Positions 33,801 to 42,183 of a DNA stretch of 64,000 bases are shown one piece after another. Below the pieces are notes generated by a model. That model searched no databases, had not been told where the DNA came from, and saw only the letters and a list, made by a program, of their open reading frames with translations. Made by a program: the position numbers and the translations under genes. Source of the stretch: Bacillota bacterium (GTDB lineage: Bacteria; Bacillota_I; Bacilli_A; RF39; UBA660); NCBI GenBank assembly GCA_023460995.1, contig JAEWOE010000002.1, positions 62,001 through 126,000 on the forward strand, read 5' to 3'. How positions within the stretch are numbered: the first letter of the stretch is position 1; every line of letters starts with the position of its first letter.

Positions 33801-34437
33801 TGGTGATTATGAAGCTAAAGTACTATTAAAGAATGAGTATTTTAACACTAAAGTAGCACGCAAATTCACTATTGGTACATCAGGATATCAATTTAGAATT
33901 AATTATTATAATAGATCTTTACCACTTGAATTATTTGTTAGAAAAAATGGACTAATATCAAGTGTCAATAATCCAACAATCGATAATATGTATAACCAAG
34001 TTTATTCAATAAGTTTAAGTGGTACAAAGCTTATATTAAAAGCATCTTCTCATAATGTTCAAGGTAATTATGCATCTAGTCAAAATATTGAAAGAGATAT
34101 TTTATTTGAGAACGTTGATACATTAGAAATTGCTAAAACAGTTAATGTTGGTGCAATAACAAATGGACCATATAAAGTTAACTTAAAAGTTAGTGATGGT
34201 TATGATAAAACAAAGGTATGGTATTACACTGGTGATAATGGAATTGATTTAGCTGATCTTCCAAAAGGTAAATACTCTATTATTGTTAGAACTAAAGCTG
34301 GTTCTATTGATGATTATGGTGAACTATATGACGTATTATATATGAACATCGATCAGTCACAAAAAATTGGTGATAAAACAATATCTATAAAACGAAATAA
34401 AGATATACGATATCGTATTGAAATAACTGTAGAATAA
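30847..34437 (+). CDS. Secreted multidomain N-acetylglucosaminidase (autolysin)
   Basis: 1196 aa. Signal peptide to about residue 30 (cleavage near KVKAA). Then a SPOR-like region (about 33-110), an SH3-like domain (about 190-250, VRLRATPSLSGVEIGKV), and a glucosaminidase domain (about 400-560) with catalytic E439 in VAKVESGFGTS and NNLYGMGA. Three Ig-like DUF5011 repeats follow at about 650-735, 740-820 and 822-905 (ITVSNNG, VTVSGTVD, ISYTGSVD). The last 290 residues hold two similar novel beta domains (about 910-1050 and 1055-1196), each with LADLPKGKYSIIVR/LTDLPSGDYTVYVR. It cuts peptidoglycan and is presumably wall associated. No sortase signal. Confidence 0.9.
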   Translation: MKKLLKIILCMSIILSNFSPLFVSKVKAAGIYTVAIAYADKDVDQASYDTYDAAVTAMNAINSNDQAVAIIKNSSGRIINAKYAIAEIDYHNYIKITTRDEGDKYLYSTPQDAVSASPNNANFLAATASTWGSDSAFLDYNNTYQAVKVKISGLTGWIALWDVSIIPISRYYELNNPTNYPNNRATIKALKDGVRLRATPSLSGVEIGKVSVTGASYRYYPSGTTLAEGYTWYKVQYDADTVGYFADNGTFFSVIDTFKNDTYYYVYNNVLYHQIHMGYAFPESNTTLGDAPYYYDTNGKHYLLSNSSGERTAANIRYYSFDSNYFYSSFTKMIDDYRLGVYTNAVNASYPYYPYFMYLPSHAKTNYVAGTFDNLITKAGYSSFPVNPKTYVNPSTGTFYSGSAPANQSMMYGIGSTLISVANTYGANALTLYSVAKVESGFGTSAISFYKNNLYGMGASDDNPFGNATTYNTVGDSVLDYARQIGQTSYANIFDYRYRGTHLGNKLSGQNIYYATDPYSGEAKGGSAYWVDSASGKIDNNANTLGVTRSTSAATKIYSEPNSSSTVIYETKNYSSNKVITNMPFIVTDKINVIENGQSAVYYKVYTDVSLTSTRLLTSDTNVMYNFENCYGYIKEADLYVANNQPVISASNRTVKQYDTVNLLTGVTATDLEDGILTGDVTVSNNGGYDIEKPGTYVVTYTVTDKSKYSVSKEATITVEPSGRPTIVAPDIETPQFKPFDSKKGVSVQDIDAADQNLINNVTVSGTVDVTKIGEYTLTYTVIDTYGSTDTKTRKVTVVANEKPVINAINLTTYKGQSFNPMTGVTATDKEDGDVSNSISYTGSVDMSTIGTYELTYTAKDLDNQESTKTITITVEEKKYTSATGMFYLSNLTYNENTTKIDFTGYLVIKGMNNTVSTDISYDIIFENQNNGNTTIKSLSRLTSNVPFAVPNSGGFDYSGSWFKESLNLTDLPSGDYTVYVRARSGDYEAKVLLKNEYFNTKVARKFTIGTSGYQFRINYYNRSLPLELFVRKNGLISSVNNPTIDNMYNQVYSISLSGTKLILKASSHNVQGNYASSQNIERDILFENVDTLEIAKTVNVGAITNGPYKVNLKVSDGYDKTKVWYYTGDNGIDLADLPKGKYSIIVRTKAGSIDDYGELYDVLYMNIDQSQKIGDKTISIKRNKDIRYRIEITVE

Positions 34438-34467
34438 AAGAGAATATACACATGTATACTCTCTTTT
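34436..34467 (+). terminator. Rho-independent terminator after the autolysin gene
   Basis: AAAAGAGAATATAC and GTATACTCTCTTTT arms with one mismatch around ACAT. Confidence 0.85.
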
Positions 34468-34473
34468 ACTTAC

Positions 34474-34502
34474 TTGGATAAAACTTATTGTTGTGGTATA
34501 AT
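34474..34502 (+). promoter_or_regulatory. lspA promoter
   Basis: TTGGAT (34474-34479), 17-base spacer, TATAAT (34497-34502), 17 bases before the chosen GTG. Confidence 0.7.
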
Positions 34503-34518
34503 GGATGAGGTGATGCAT

Positions 34519-35004
34519 GTGAAAGAATTACTTAAAAATAAAACAATATATATAATTGCTTTAATATGTATTATCTTAGATCAAATAGTAAAAGTATTAT
34601 TAATAAATAGTGTACCTTTATTTGAAAGAATTCCTATTATAAATAATTTCTTTTTCCTTACAAATGTAAGAAATGAGGGAGCAGCATGGAGTATATTAAG
34701 TGGTAATACTTATATACTAATTTTAACAGGATTTTTAGTTATATATTTATTATATAGATTTTTTATTAAAGGAAGCAGTTTAAAGAATATTGATAAAATT
34801 ATTTATGGTGTTTTATATGGAGGAATTATTGGTAATTTAATTGATCGCATTTTTAGGGGATATGTAATTGATTATCTAGATTTTATAATTTTTAAGTATG
34901 ATTTTCCAGTTTTTAATTTAGCAGATATTATGATTGTTGTAGCAATGTTCTTATTTGCTATTACAATATTAAGAGGTGAAGAAAATGCAAATAGTAATAA
35001 ATGA
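34519..35004 (+). CDS. lspA: Lipoprotein signal peptidase LspA
   Basis: 161 aa with GTG 34519, which lies 8 bases after GAGG (34507-34510); earlier in-frame ATGs lie within the promoter or the ribosome binding site. Four membrane helices; signatures DQIVKVLL, RNEGAAWSILSG, GNLIDR (catalytic D109) and FNLADI (D136). Cleaves prolipoproteins at the lipobox, so serves the lipoproteins at 17615, 17733, 42184 and 50286. Overlaps the rluD-family gene by 20 bases, the lspA-rluD pair common in Bacillota. Confidence 0.95.
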   Translation: MKELLKNKTIYIIALICIILDQIVKVLLINSVPLFERIPIINNFFFLTNVRNEGAAWSILSGNTYILILTGFLVIYLLYRFFIKGSSLKNIDKIIYGVLYGGIIGNLIDRIFRGYVIDYLDFIIFKYDFPVFNLADIMIVVAMFLFAITILRGEENANSNK

Positions 35005-35881
35005 GGAATTAGCTTCAAAGCGTTTAGATGTAATCATTACTGAGAGTACAGATTATTCTAGAAGTAAAGTAGCAAAATTAATAAAAGATGGCAATATTTT
35101 GTTAAATAATAGGCAAACTAAAGCAAGTTATGTTACAAAATTAAATGATGTTATAGAGATTAACTATGTAGAAGAAGATATGACTGCAAATCCTGAAAAA
35201 ATGGATTTAGATATTGTTTATGAAGATAATGATGTTATGGTTATTAATAAAGAAAATGGCGTAGTTGTTCATCCAGCACCTGGTAATTATACAGGTACAC
35301 TAGTTAATGGACTTTTATATCATTCTAATAATTTAAGTAGTGTTAATGGTGAGTTTAGACCAGGTATTGTTCATAGAATTGATGCCGATACAACTGGTTT
35401 ACTTATGGTAGCAAAAAATGATAAAGCTCATGAAAAGTTAGCTAAGCAATTAGAGGAAAAAACAACACATAGAGTATATTATGCTTTAGTATGGGGTGTA
35501 ATAGAAAATGAAACGGGAACAGTTGATGCTCCAATAGGTAGAGATACTAAGGACCGTAAAAAAATGGCTGTTACTCCAGATAATAGTAAAGATGCTATAA
35601 CACACTTTACAGTTATAGAAAGATATAAGAATGCTACTTTGATAAAGTTAAAATTAGAAACTGGTCGTACCCATCAAATAAGAGTTCATATGAAGTATAT
35701 TGATCATCCAGTAGTAAATGATCAAGTTTATGGTGGCAGAAAAGTATTTGATGAAACAGGTCAGTGCTTGCATGCCAAAGAATTAGGTTTTATTCATCCA
35801 ACAACAGGTAAATATATGGAATTTACCAGTGAACTTCCAGAATGTTTTATAAATATTCAAGAACAATTAAAAAGTGAATAG
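34985..35881 (+). CDS. RluA/RluD-family pseudouridine synthase
   Basis: 298 aa. ATG 34985 follows AGAGGTGA; the GTG at 34976 sits inside that site. S4 domain (about 3-65), then the catalytic module with HRIDADTTGLLMVAKN, where the Asp in RIDADTTG is the nucleophile (HRLDxDTSG in the family), followed by GRTHQIRVHM. Isomerises uridines in rRNA, most likely 23S helix 69 as RluD, but family members differ. B. subtilis ylyB is the neighbour of lspA in the same way. Confidence 0.94.
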   Translation: MQIVINEELASKRLDVIITESTDYSRSKVAKLIKDGNILLNNRQTKASYVTKLNDVIEINYVEEDMTANPEKMDLDIVYEDNDVMVINKENGVVVHPAPGNYTGTLVNGLLYHSNNLSSVNGEFRPGIVHRIDADTTGLLMVAKNDKAHEKLAKQLEEKTTHRVYYALVWGVIENETGTVDAPIGRDTKDRKKMAVTPDNSKDAITHFTVIERYKNATLIKLKLETGRTHQIRVHMKYIDHPVVNDQVYGGRKVFDETGQCLHAKELGFIHPTTGKYMEFTSELPECFINIQEQLKSE

Positions 35882-35890
35882 GAGGAAAAT

Positions 35891-37030
35891 ATGGAAAATA
35901 TAGTCGTAAATGAGAATGATGAATTAATAATTAAATTACTTCATTACTTCATTACAGAAGAAAATTATAGCCCAATTGTCCTAAAAGGAGCTCAAAATGA
36001 GATATGGCTAGAAAAATTAGATGGTGACTATAAGATTGTAAGATTAGTATCTAACTATATACATAATAATGAACAATTAAATGTCGATAGTTATAGAACA
36101 GAACAAATTATAAAAAGAATTAAGAAGAAAACCATGTCTTTTAGTATGAATGCTTTAAATATATATGTTAATTTAGGAGATAATGTTGATATAAGTAAAT
36201 TTGATACACCAAGTATTGATTATGTTAATATAAAATCAGTTGAGGAATTAAATAATTTTTCATTTGTAATAGAAGAATTTCCTTCTATTACAAGAAAAGC
36301 TGTCTATAAAGAAAAAGGTATAGAGTTATTTATGAAATTGACTAGTGATATTGGAAAAAAGAATGAAGATGATGCAAAAATGGCTGAAGATGTATTTACA
36401 AAAAAAGATCCTATTATAACTAAATTATTATTACTAATAAATACTGTTGTATTTATACTTAGTTTTGCTATGGGACAAGATGAAATTATAAGAATATTTT
36501 CGAACTTTGGACCAGCTGTTAAATCAGGTGAGTTATATAGATTAATAACTGGAGCATTTGTTCATGTTGATGCAATTCATTTCTTATTTAATATGTATGC
36601 TTTATATATAATAGGCCCACAATTAGAAAATTTCTTTGGTAAATGGAAGTACTTAATAATTTATATAGGTAGTGCCATAGTCGGAAGCTTTCTTTCAATT
36701 ATGTTTAACCCATCAGTAGTAAGTATTGGTGCAAGTGGAGCAATATTTGGTTTACTTGGTGCACTTGTATACTTTGGTTATCACTATCGTGTATACTTAG
36801 ATAGCGTTATTAAATCTCAAATAATACCACTTATTCTTTTAAATCTATTAATAGGATTTATGAGTACTGGCATTGACAATGCAGCACATATAGGTGGTTT
36901 AATTGGTGGGGTTTTGGTTTCTATGGCAGTAGGAGTAAGATATAAATCTACAAAAGCCGAAATAACTAACGGTATAATAATGACATTAATCTTTTTTGGA
37001 TTTTTGGTATATATGACTTTTTTTAGATAA
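35891..37030 (+). CDS. Rhomboid family intramembrane serine protease
   Basis: 379 aa. The N-terminal 165 residues are cytosolic and of unknown fold. Six membrane helices from about 178 to the end, with HVDAIHFLFNMYAL, catalytic S282 in GASGAIFG and H333 in NAAHIGGLIGG. Cuts membrane proteins within the bilayer. Bacillus GluP (YqgP) has a similar cytosolic N-terminal domain. AGGAGGAAA lies before the ATG; it follows the rluD-family gene by 9 bases. Confidence 0.93.
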   Translation: MENIVVNENDELIIKLLHYFITEENYSPIVLKGAQNEIWLEKLDGDYKIVRLVSNYIHNNEQLNVDSYRTEQIIKRIKKKTMSFSMNALNIYVNLGDNVDISKFDTPSIDYVNIKSVEELNNFSFVIEEFPSITRKAVYKEKGIELFMKLTSDIGKKNEDDAKMAEDVFTKKDPIITKLLLLINTVVFILSFAMGQDEIIRIFSNFGPAVKSGELYRLITGAFVHVDAIHFLFNMYALYIIGPQLENFFGKWKYLIIYIGSAIVGSFLSIMFNPSVVSIGASGAIFGLLGALVYFGYHYRVYLDSVIKSQIIPLILLNLLIGFMSTGIDNAAHIGGLIGGVLVSMAVGVRYKSTKAEITNGIIMTLIFFGFLVYMTFFR

Positions 37031-37102
37031 AACATTATGTTTTATCTTTTTAATTTGACAAAATTACTATATAAGATATAATAACTTTACGAGGTGATGA
37101 TT

Positions 37103-37807
37103 ATGGGTAGATATACACTTAGCCTTCAAACCTATGATAATCAAATTATAAATTTGAGATTTAATCAACAAGGAAAGTTTGAATCAAAAGTATCTTTAAG
37201 AACAATTGATAGTTTAACAACGCAGTTTAAGGATAAAGAGAGTTTTATTGCGAGATTAAAACAAGATTATATTATTGAAGATATAAAGATTACTTATTTA
37301 GCAAATAAAATAGTAAAGAATACTTATGTAGCTTTTGAAGATAAAAAAGATTTAACAAAGATTGCCATGATTGATAAGTCTAATATAGATGTAAACAACA
37401 GTGTTTTTAATGGTCATATGTATGATTTTTTAGATATGTTAGAAGATGAAAAATTCTTTGTTTTTGCCATTAATTCTGATTTACTTACATATAAACAAAA
37501 AGAATATATAGAGGTAAGAATTGTTGACGGAAATTATGATAAGTTTTATGAAGATAAAATTAAAAGTTATAGTAGTTCTTATTTACAATTTAGAAATATA
37601 ATATTTTTAATGGAACTATATAAAATAAAAAAGCAATTACTAAAAGTAGAAATACCTGCAGTAGAGGATATAGAATATTATGATCCTGACGAAGATAATC
37701 TATATTCAGAAGAGGAAAAAAGACAGTATCAAGAATATATGGATAATTTGCCTGATGAACTTCCTGACTATTATGATGATGATTTTGAAAAAGTAAAAAG
37801 AGTTTAA
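37103..37807 (+). CDS. Unknown cytosolic protein, 234 aa
   Basis: ATG 37103 follows GAGGTGAT; the ATG three codons earlier overlaps it. Mixed alpha/beta, no membrane segment. C-terminal 45 residues are Asp/Glu/Tyr-rich (DIEYYDPDEDNLYSEEE, PDYYDDDFE). No known family recognised. A -10-like TATAAT at 37076-37081 suggests its own transcript, which ends at the terminator covering its last codons. Confidence 0.72.
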   Translation: MGRYTLSLQTYDNQIINLRFNQQGKFESKVSLRTIDSLTTQFKDKESFIARLKQDYIIEDIKITYLANKIVKNTYVAFEDKKDLTKIAMIDKSNIDVNNSVFNGHMYDFLDMLEDEKFFVFAINSDLLTYKQKEYIEVRIVDGNYDKFYEDKIKSYSSSYLQFRNIIFLMELYKIKKQLLKVEIPAVEDIEYYDPDEDNLYSEEEKRQYQEYMDNLPDELPDYYDDDFEKVKRV

Positions 37808-37820
37808 AAACTCTTTTTTT
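37795..37820 (+). terminator. Rho-independent terminator
   Basis: AAAGAGTTT and AAACTCTTT arms with a T-run. The stop codon TAA lies in the stem. Confidence 0.85.
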
Positions 37821-37831
37821 TGTTTTCAAGA

Positions 37832-37851
37832 ACAAATGTTTGTGATATAAT
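37832..37851 (+). promoter_or_regulatory. -10 element preceded by an ACAAA/TTTGT inverted repeat (xer gene)
   Basis: ACAAA-TG-TTTGT (37832-37843), then GA, TATAAT (37846-37851), 16 bases before the ATG. A similar arrangement is at 56319-56341. Confidence 0.5.
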
Positions 37852-37866
37852 TTATATGGTGATAGT

Positions 37867-38766
37867 ATGGAAGGGTATATAAATGATTTTATTGAGTTTC
37901 TTGAAATAGAAAAACATTATTCTAACGAGACCACAGAAAATTATAAATTAGATTTATATTTATTTTTAGAATACTGTAAAGAAAATGAAATAAGTAATTT
38001 TAATAACATAACTTATGATGATTTAAGAAAATACTTAGTTTATTTATCAAATATAAAAAAATATTCAAATAAATCTATATCAAGACATATAAGTTCTCTT
38101 CATAGTTTATACAATTACTTAATTGATGAGAGAGTAATTAATAGTAATACTATGAATTTAATAAATAGTCCGAAAAAAGAAATGAGACTTCCTACATATC
38201 TTACTACAAATGAACTTGAGGATATCATTAATACCCCTGATAGAACTAAGAAAGTCGGTAAAAGAGATGTATTAATACTTGAAATGTTTTATGCAACAGG
38301 TATTAGACTTCATGAACTTGTTAATATTAAAATAAGTGATATTGACTTTAAAAACAAAAAAATAAAGATATTAGGTAAAGGGTCAAAAGAAAGATATGTT
38401 TTATATGGAGATAAGTGTAGGGATTATTTAGAAGATTATTTAAATAATTCACGAAATTATTATTTAAAGGAAGCAAGTGATTATTTATTCTTAAATCAAC
38501 ATGGAAAAGTACTTACTACATCTGGAATAGAATTTTTAGTTAAGAAGGTACTAAAAGAAAGTGGCACTAATCTTAAACTTACTCCCCATGTACTAAGGCA
38601 TACCTTTGCCACGCATATGCTTAATGAAGGAGCAGACTTAATGACTGTAAAAGAATTATTGGGGCACTCTAATCTATCAACAACAGGAATTTACACTCAT
38701 GTATCTAACGAACATTTAAGAAAAACATATTTAAGCGCTCATCCAAGAGCAAGGAAGGAAAAATAA
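37867..38766 (+). CDS. XerC/XerD-type tyrosine recombinase
   Basis: 299 aa, standard length for chromosome-dimer resolution enzymes. SAM-like N-terminal domain (about 5-88); catalytic R147 in ATGIRLHEL, K in LGKGSKER, HVLRHTF (H and R), GHSNLSTTGIYTH with the second H and nucleophile Y276. Likely resolves chromosome dimers at dif; no integrase-like features or neighbouring phage genes, so it is a housekeeping copy. XerC versus XerD cannot be told by eye. Confidence 0.92.
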   Translation: MEGYINDFIEFLEIEKHYSNETTENYKLDLYLFLEYCKENEISNFNNITYDDLRKYLVYLSNIKKYSNKSISRHISSLHSLYNYLIDERVINSNTMNLINSPKKEMRLPTYLTTNELEDIINTPDRTKKVGKRDVLILEMFYATGIRLHELVNIKISDIDFKNKKIKILGKGSKERYVLYGDKCRDYLEDYLNNSRNYYLKEASDYLFLNQHGKVLTTSGIEFLVKKVLKESGTNLKLTPHVLRHTFATHMLNEGADLMTVKELLGHSNLSTTGIYTHVSNEHLRKTYLSAHPRARKEK

Positions 38767-38767
38767 T

Positions 38768-39391
38768 ATGGCAAAATTATATTTTAGATATGGCGCAATG
38801 AATTGCGGAAAGACTACTGCCCTTATACAGGTGGCTTATAATTATGAAGAAAGAGATCAAAGCATTGTCTTGATAAAACCTTCAGTAGATTTAAAGGGAT
38901 CTGATCATGTAATTACAAGAACAGGTTTAAATAGAAAAGTTGATAATTTAATAAAACCAGATGAATCTATTATAGAAACATTAAAAGGAATATTTAATAA
39001 AGTCAATTGTATTTTAGTAGATGAAGCACAGTTTCTAACTGAAAAACAAATAGAAGAGTTATTTGTTATAACTAAGATATATGAAGTTCCAGTTATTTGT
39101 TATGGACTTAGAACTGATTTTAAAACTAATTCGTTTCCAGGAAGTAATAGACTTTTAGAACTTGCGGATGAACTTACTGAGCTTGCGACTATTTGTAGAT
39201 GTGGTAGTAAGGCTAGATTTAATGCTAGAAAAGTAAATGGAGAGTTTGTTTCAGAAGGGGCACAAGTTGCTATAGATGAGATGGATAATGTTACCTATGA
39301 ATCTGTTTGTGGTAAGTGTTATTTAGAGAAAGTCATGAACTATGAAAAAGGCAAAGTATTAACCTTTAAAAAAAATGATAAAAAAGTGTAA
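38768..39391 (+). CDS. tdk: Thymidine kinase, type II
   Basis: 207 aa. Phosphorylates thymidine for salvage. P-loop GAMNCGKTTAL (about 9-19), DEAQFL with the catalytic Glu, and the zinc site CRCGSKARFNARK ... CGKC. The motif GLRTDFKTNSFPGSNRLL is the lasso and substrate region. Starts one base after the xer stop; closed by a terminator. Confidence 0.95.
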   Translation: MAKLYFRYGAMNCGKTTALIQVAYNYEERDQSIVLIKPSVDLKGSDHVITRTGLNRKVDNLIKPDESIIETLKGIFNKVNCILVDEAQFLTEKQIEELFVITKIYEVPVICYGLRTDFKTNSFPGSNRLLELADELTELATICRCGSKARFNARKVNGEFVSEGAQVAIDEMDNVTYESVCGKCYLEKVMNYEKGKVLTFKKNDKKV

Positions 39392-39418
39392 AAAAGTGAC
39401 AACATCATTTTTTTTTTA
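39391..39418 (+). terminator. Rho-independent terminator after tdk
   Basis: AAAAAGTGA, loop CAACA, TCATTTTT (one G-U) with a long T-run. Confidence 0.8.
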
Positions 39419-39427
39419 TTGCATCTT

Positions 39428-39436
39428 TGGTATAAT
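39428..39436 (+). promoter_or_regulatory. ppdK extended -10 promoter
   Basis: TGG-TATAAT (extended -10), 32 bases before the TTG start; no clear -35. Confidence 0.6.
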
Positions 39437-39468
39437 GAAAGCGTACAACAATAGAGGGAGAGATAAAA

Positions 39469-42099
39469 TTGGAAAAATATGTTTACGCCTTTAGTGAAGG
39501 CAACAGAGACATGCGCAATTTATTAGGTGGTAAAGGTGCTAACTTAGCAGAAATGACTAGCATCGGGCTTCCAGTACCAAGGGGATTTACTATTACAACA
39601 GAAGCTTGTAATAAATACTATGATTCTGGAAAAAAAATTGACGAAGAAGTTGAAAAACAAATTTTTGAACACTTAGCTGATCTTGAAAAAATAAGTGGTA
39701 AAAAATTTGGTGACAAGAAAAATCCACTTCTAGTTTCAGTAAGAAGTGGGGCAAGAGCATCTATGCCAGGTATGATGGATACTGTTCTTAATTTAGGTCT
39801 TACCGATGAAGTAGCAGTAGAATTTGCCAAAGAGACAGGAAACAAAAGATTTACATACGATTCATATCGTAGATTTATTCAAATGTTTGCTGATGTTGTT
39901 AAAGGATATCCAAAATCATCATTCGAAAGAGTTCTTGATGAATTTAAAGAATCAAAAAATGCTAAATATGATACAGATTTAGATGAAAATGATATGTATG
40001 ATATTACATTTAAATTTAAAGCAATTTATAAAGAACTAGCAAAGGAAGATTTTCCACAAGATCCTAAAGTTCAACTTATGGAAGCTGTTAAAGCAGTATT
40101 TAGATCTTGGATGAATGATAGAGCAATTTATTATAGAAAAATGAATGATATACCAGCATCTTGGGGAACAGCAGTTAATGTTCAAGAAATGGTATATGGT
40201 AACTTAGGAGATGATTCTGGTACAGGTGTTGCCTTTACAAGAAATCCATCTACAGGTGAAAATAAATTATATGGCGAATATTTAATAAATGCTCAAGGAG
40301 AAGATGTTGTTGCAGGTATAAGAACTCCACAATCTATTGAAACTCTTGAAAAAGTTATGCCTGAGGTATACAAAGAATTTGTTGAAACAGCAAATATTTT
40401 AGAAAAGCATTATAAAGATATGCAAGACATGGAATTTACAATTGAAAAAGGTAAATTATTCATGCTTCAAACAAGAAATGGTAAAAGAACTGCGCAAGCT
40501 GCAATTAAAGTAGCTGTTGATTTATATGAAGATGGTATGTTAACAAAAGAAGAAGCTCTTCTTAAAGTTGAACCAAAACAATTAGATGGATTACTTCATC
40601 CAATGTTTGATACTAAAGCATTAAAAGAAGCTAAAGTTATTGCAACAGGACTTGCGGCATCTCCAGGAGCTGGTACAGGAGAAATCTATTTCACAGCTGA
40701 AGATGTATCAGAAGCTAAAAAAGATGGAAAGAAATGTATTCTTGTTAGATTAGAAACATCACCAGAAGATATTCAAGGTATGAATGATGCTGAAGGTATA
40801 TTAACTATTCGTGGTGGTATGACAAGTCATGCTGCAGTAGTAGCACGTGGTATGGGTAGATGTTGTGTTTCTGGATGTGGTGAACTTACTATTAATGAAG
40901 AAGCTAAAACTTTAAAAACAAAAGATGGTCAAGTATTTAAAGAAGGAGACTATATTTCATTAGATGGTTCAACTGGTAATGTATATGGTGTCCAAATTAA
41001 AACTGTAGAACCTGAAATAAGTGGTGATTTTGAAAAATTCATGAAATTAGTGGATGAAGTAAAAGTTCTTGGTGTAAGAGCAAATGCTGATACTCCAAAA
41101 GATGCTGCTACAGCTCATAGATATGGAGCAGAAGGAATTGGTCTATGTCGTACCGAGCATATGTTCTTTGAGGAAGATAGAATATTTGCATTCCGTCAAA
41201 TGATTTCTTCAGAAACAGTAGAACAAAGAGAAGAAGCTCTTGAAAAAGTACTTCCATATCAAAGAAGTGACTTTGAAGGATTATTTAGAGAAATGGCTGG
41301 ATTACCTGTTATAATTCGTTATTTGGATCCACCTTTACATGAATTTTTACCTCATACTGATGAAGAAATTAAACCACTTGCTAAAGCACTTGGTATGAGT
41401 TTTGAAGCATTAAAGACAAGAGTTGAATCATTAAAGGAATTTAATCCAATGATGGGACATCGTGGATGCCGTTTAGCAGTTACTTATCCAGAAATTGCTA
41501 GAATGCAAACAAGAGCAGTTATTGAAGCTGCAATCAATGTTCAAAAAGAAGGAAAGATAGTAATTCCTGAAATAATGATTCCACTTATTGGTGATGCAAA
41601 TGAACTCAAATATGTAAAAGATATAGTTGTTGCAACTGCTGATGAAATAATTAAAAAAGAAAATGTTAAATTACATTATCAAGTAGGAACAATGATAGAG
41701 ATACCTAGAGCTGCTCTACTTGCTGATGAAATAGCTAAAGAAGCTGAATTCTTCAGTTTTGGTACAAATGATTTAACACAAATGACATTTGGTTTTTCAA
41801 GAGATGATGCTGGTAAATTCTTAAATGAATACTACAGCAAGGGAATTTTTGAAAACGATCCATTTGCTAAATTAGATCAAAATGGTGTAGGTAAATTAAT
41901 TGAAATGTCTGCAAGACTTGGTAAGCAAGCAAGACCTGACATTCAACTTGGTATATGTGGTGAACATGGTGGGGAACCATCAAGTGTTGAATTCTGCCAT
42001 AAAGTAGGATTAAACTATGTTTCATGCTCTCCATATAGAGTACCAATCGCAAGATTAGCTGCTGCACAAGCAAAAGCAAAAGAATTATTACAAAAATAA
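39469..42099 (+). CDS. ppdK: Pyruvate, phosphate dikinase
   Basis: 876 aa, normal length. Interconverts pyruvate + ATP + Pi with PEP + AMP + PPi. TTG start after GAGGGAGAG; no ATG with a ribosome binding site fits the alignment, and KYVYAFSEGNRDMRNLLGGKGANLAEM is the canonical N-terminus. Phospho-His is H454 in RGGMTSHAAVVARGMG. PEP site: GLCRTEHMF, MMGHRGCRL and GICGEHGGEP with the Cys. In anaerobes it can run PPi-linked glycolysis. Strong codon use like a highly expressed gene. Confidence 0.97.
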   Translation: MEKYVYAFSEGNRDMRNLLGGKGANLAEMTSIGLPVPRGFTITTEACNKYYDSGKKIDEEVEKQIFEHLADLEKISGKKFGDKKNPLLVSVRSGARASMPGMMDTVLNLGLTDEVAVEFAKETGNKRFTYDSYRRFIQMFADVVKGYPKSSFERVLDEFKESKNAKYDTDLDENDMYDITFKFKAIYKELAKEDFPQDPKVQLMEAVKAVFRSWMNDRAIYYRKMNDIPASWGTAVNVQEMVYGNLGDDSGTGVAFTRNPSTGENKLYGEYLINAQGEDVVAGIRTPQSIETLEKVMPEVYKEFVETANILEKHYKDMQDMEFTIEKGKLFMLQTRNGKRTAQAAIKVAVDLYEDGMLTKEEALLKVEPKQLDGLLHPMFDTKALKEAKVIATGLAASPGAGTGEIYFTAEDVSEAKKDGKKCILVRLETSPEDIQGMNDAEGILTIRGGMTSHAAVVARGMGRCCVSGCGELTINEEAKTLKTKDGQVFKEGDYISLDGSTGNVYGVQIKTVEPEISGDFEKFMKLVDEVKVLGVRANADTPKDAATAHRYGAEGIGLCRTEHMFFEEDRIFAFRQMISSETVEQREEALEKVLPYQRSDFEGLFREMAGLPVIIRYLDPPLHEFLPHTDEEIKPLAKALGMSFEALKTRVESLKEFNPMMGHRGCRLAVTYPEIARMQTRAVIEAAINVQKEGKIVIPEIMIPLIGDANELKYVKDIVVATADEIIKKENVKLHYQVGTMIEIPRAALLADEIAKEAEFFSFGTNDLTQMTFGFSRDDAGKFLNEYYSKGIFENDPFAKLDQNGVGKLIEMSARLGKQARPDIQLGICGEHGGEPSSVEFCHKVGLNYVSCSPYRVPIARLAAAQAKAKELLQK

Positions 42100-42124
42100 G
42101 AGAGTCGAAAAAACTCTCTTTTTC
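42098..42124 (+). terminator. Rho-independent terminator after ppdK
   Basis: AAGAGAGT, loop CGAAAAA, ACTCTCTT plus T-run. Confidence 0.9.
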
Positions 42125-42151
42125 TTGACTATTTTTTTAACTTGTTATATT
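42125..42151 (+). promoter_or_regulatory. Lipoprotein gene promoter, element shared with 42979
   Basis: TTGACT then a T-rich 15-base spacer and TATATT (42146-42151). The block matches 42979-43004 at nearly every base. The 15-base spacer is short for a standard promoter, so the true -10 may be a few bases further on. Confidence 0.5.
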
Positions 42152-42183
42152 ATATTATTAGATGATATGGGAGGGTATAACAT

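Noticed and set aside
37867..38766. Phage or integrative-element integrase
   Set aside because: The recombinase has the length and motifs of XerC/D, lies beside tdk, and no tRNA, attachment repeats or phage genes are near.
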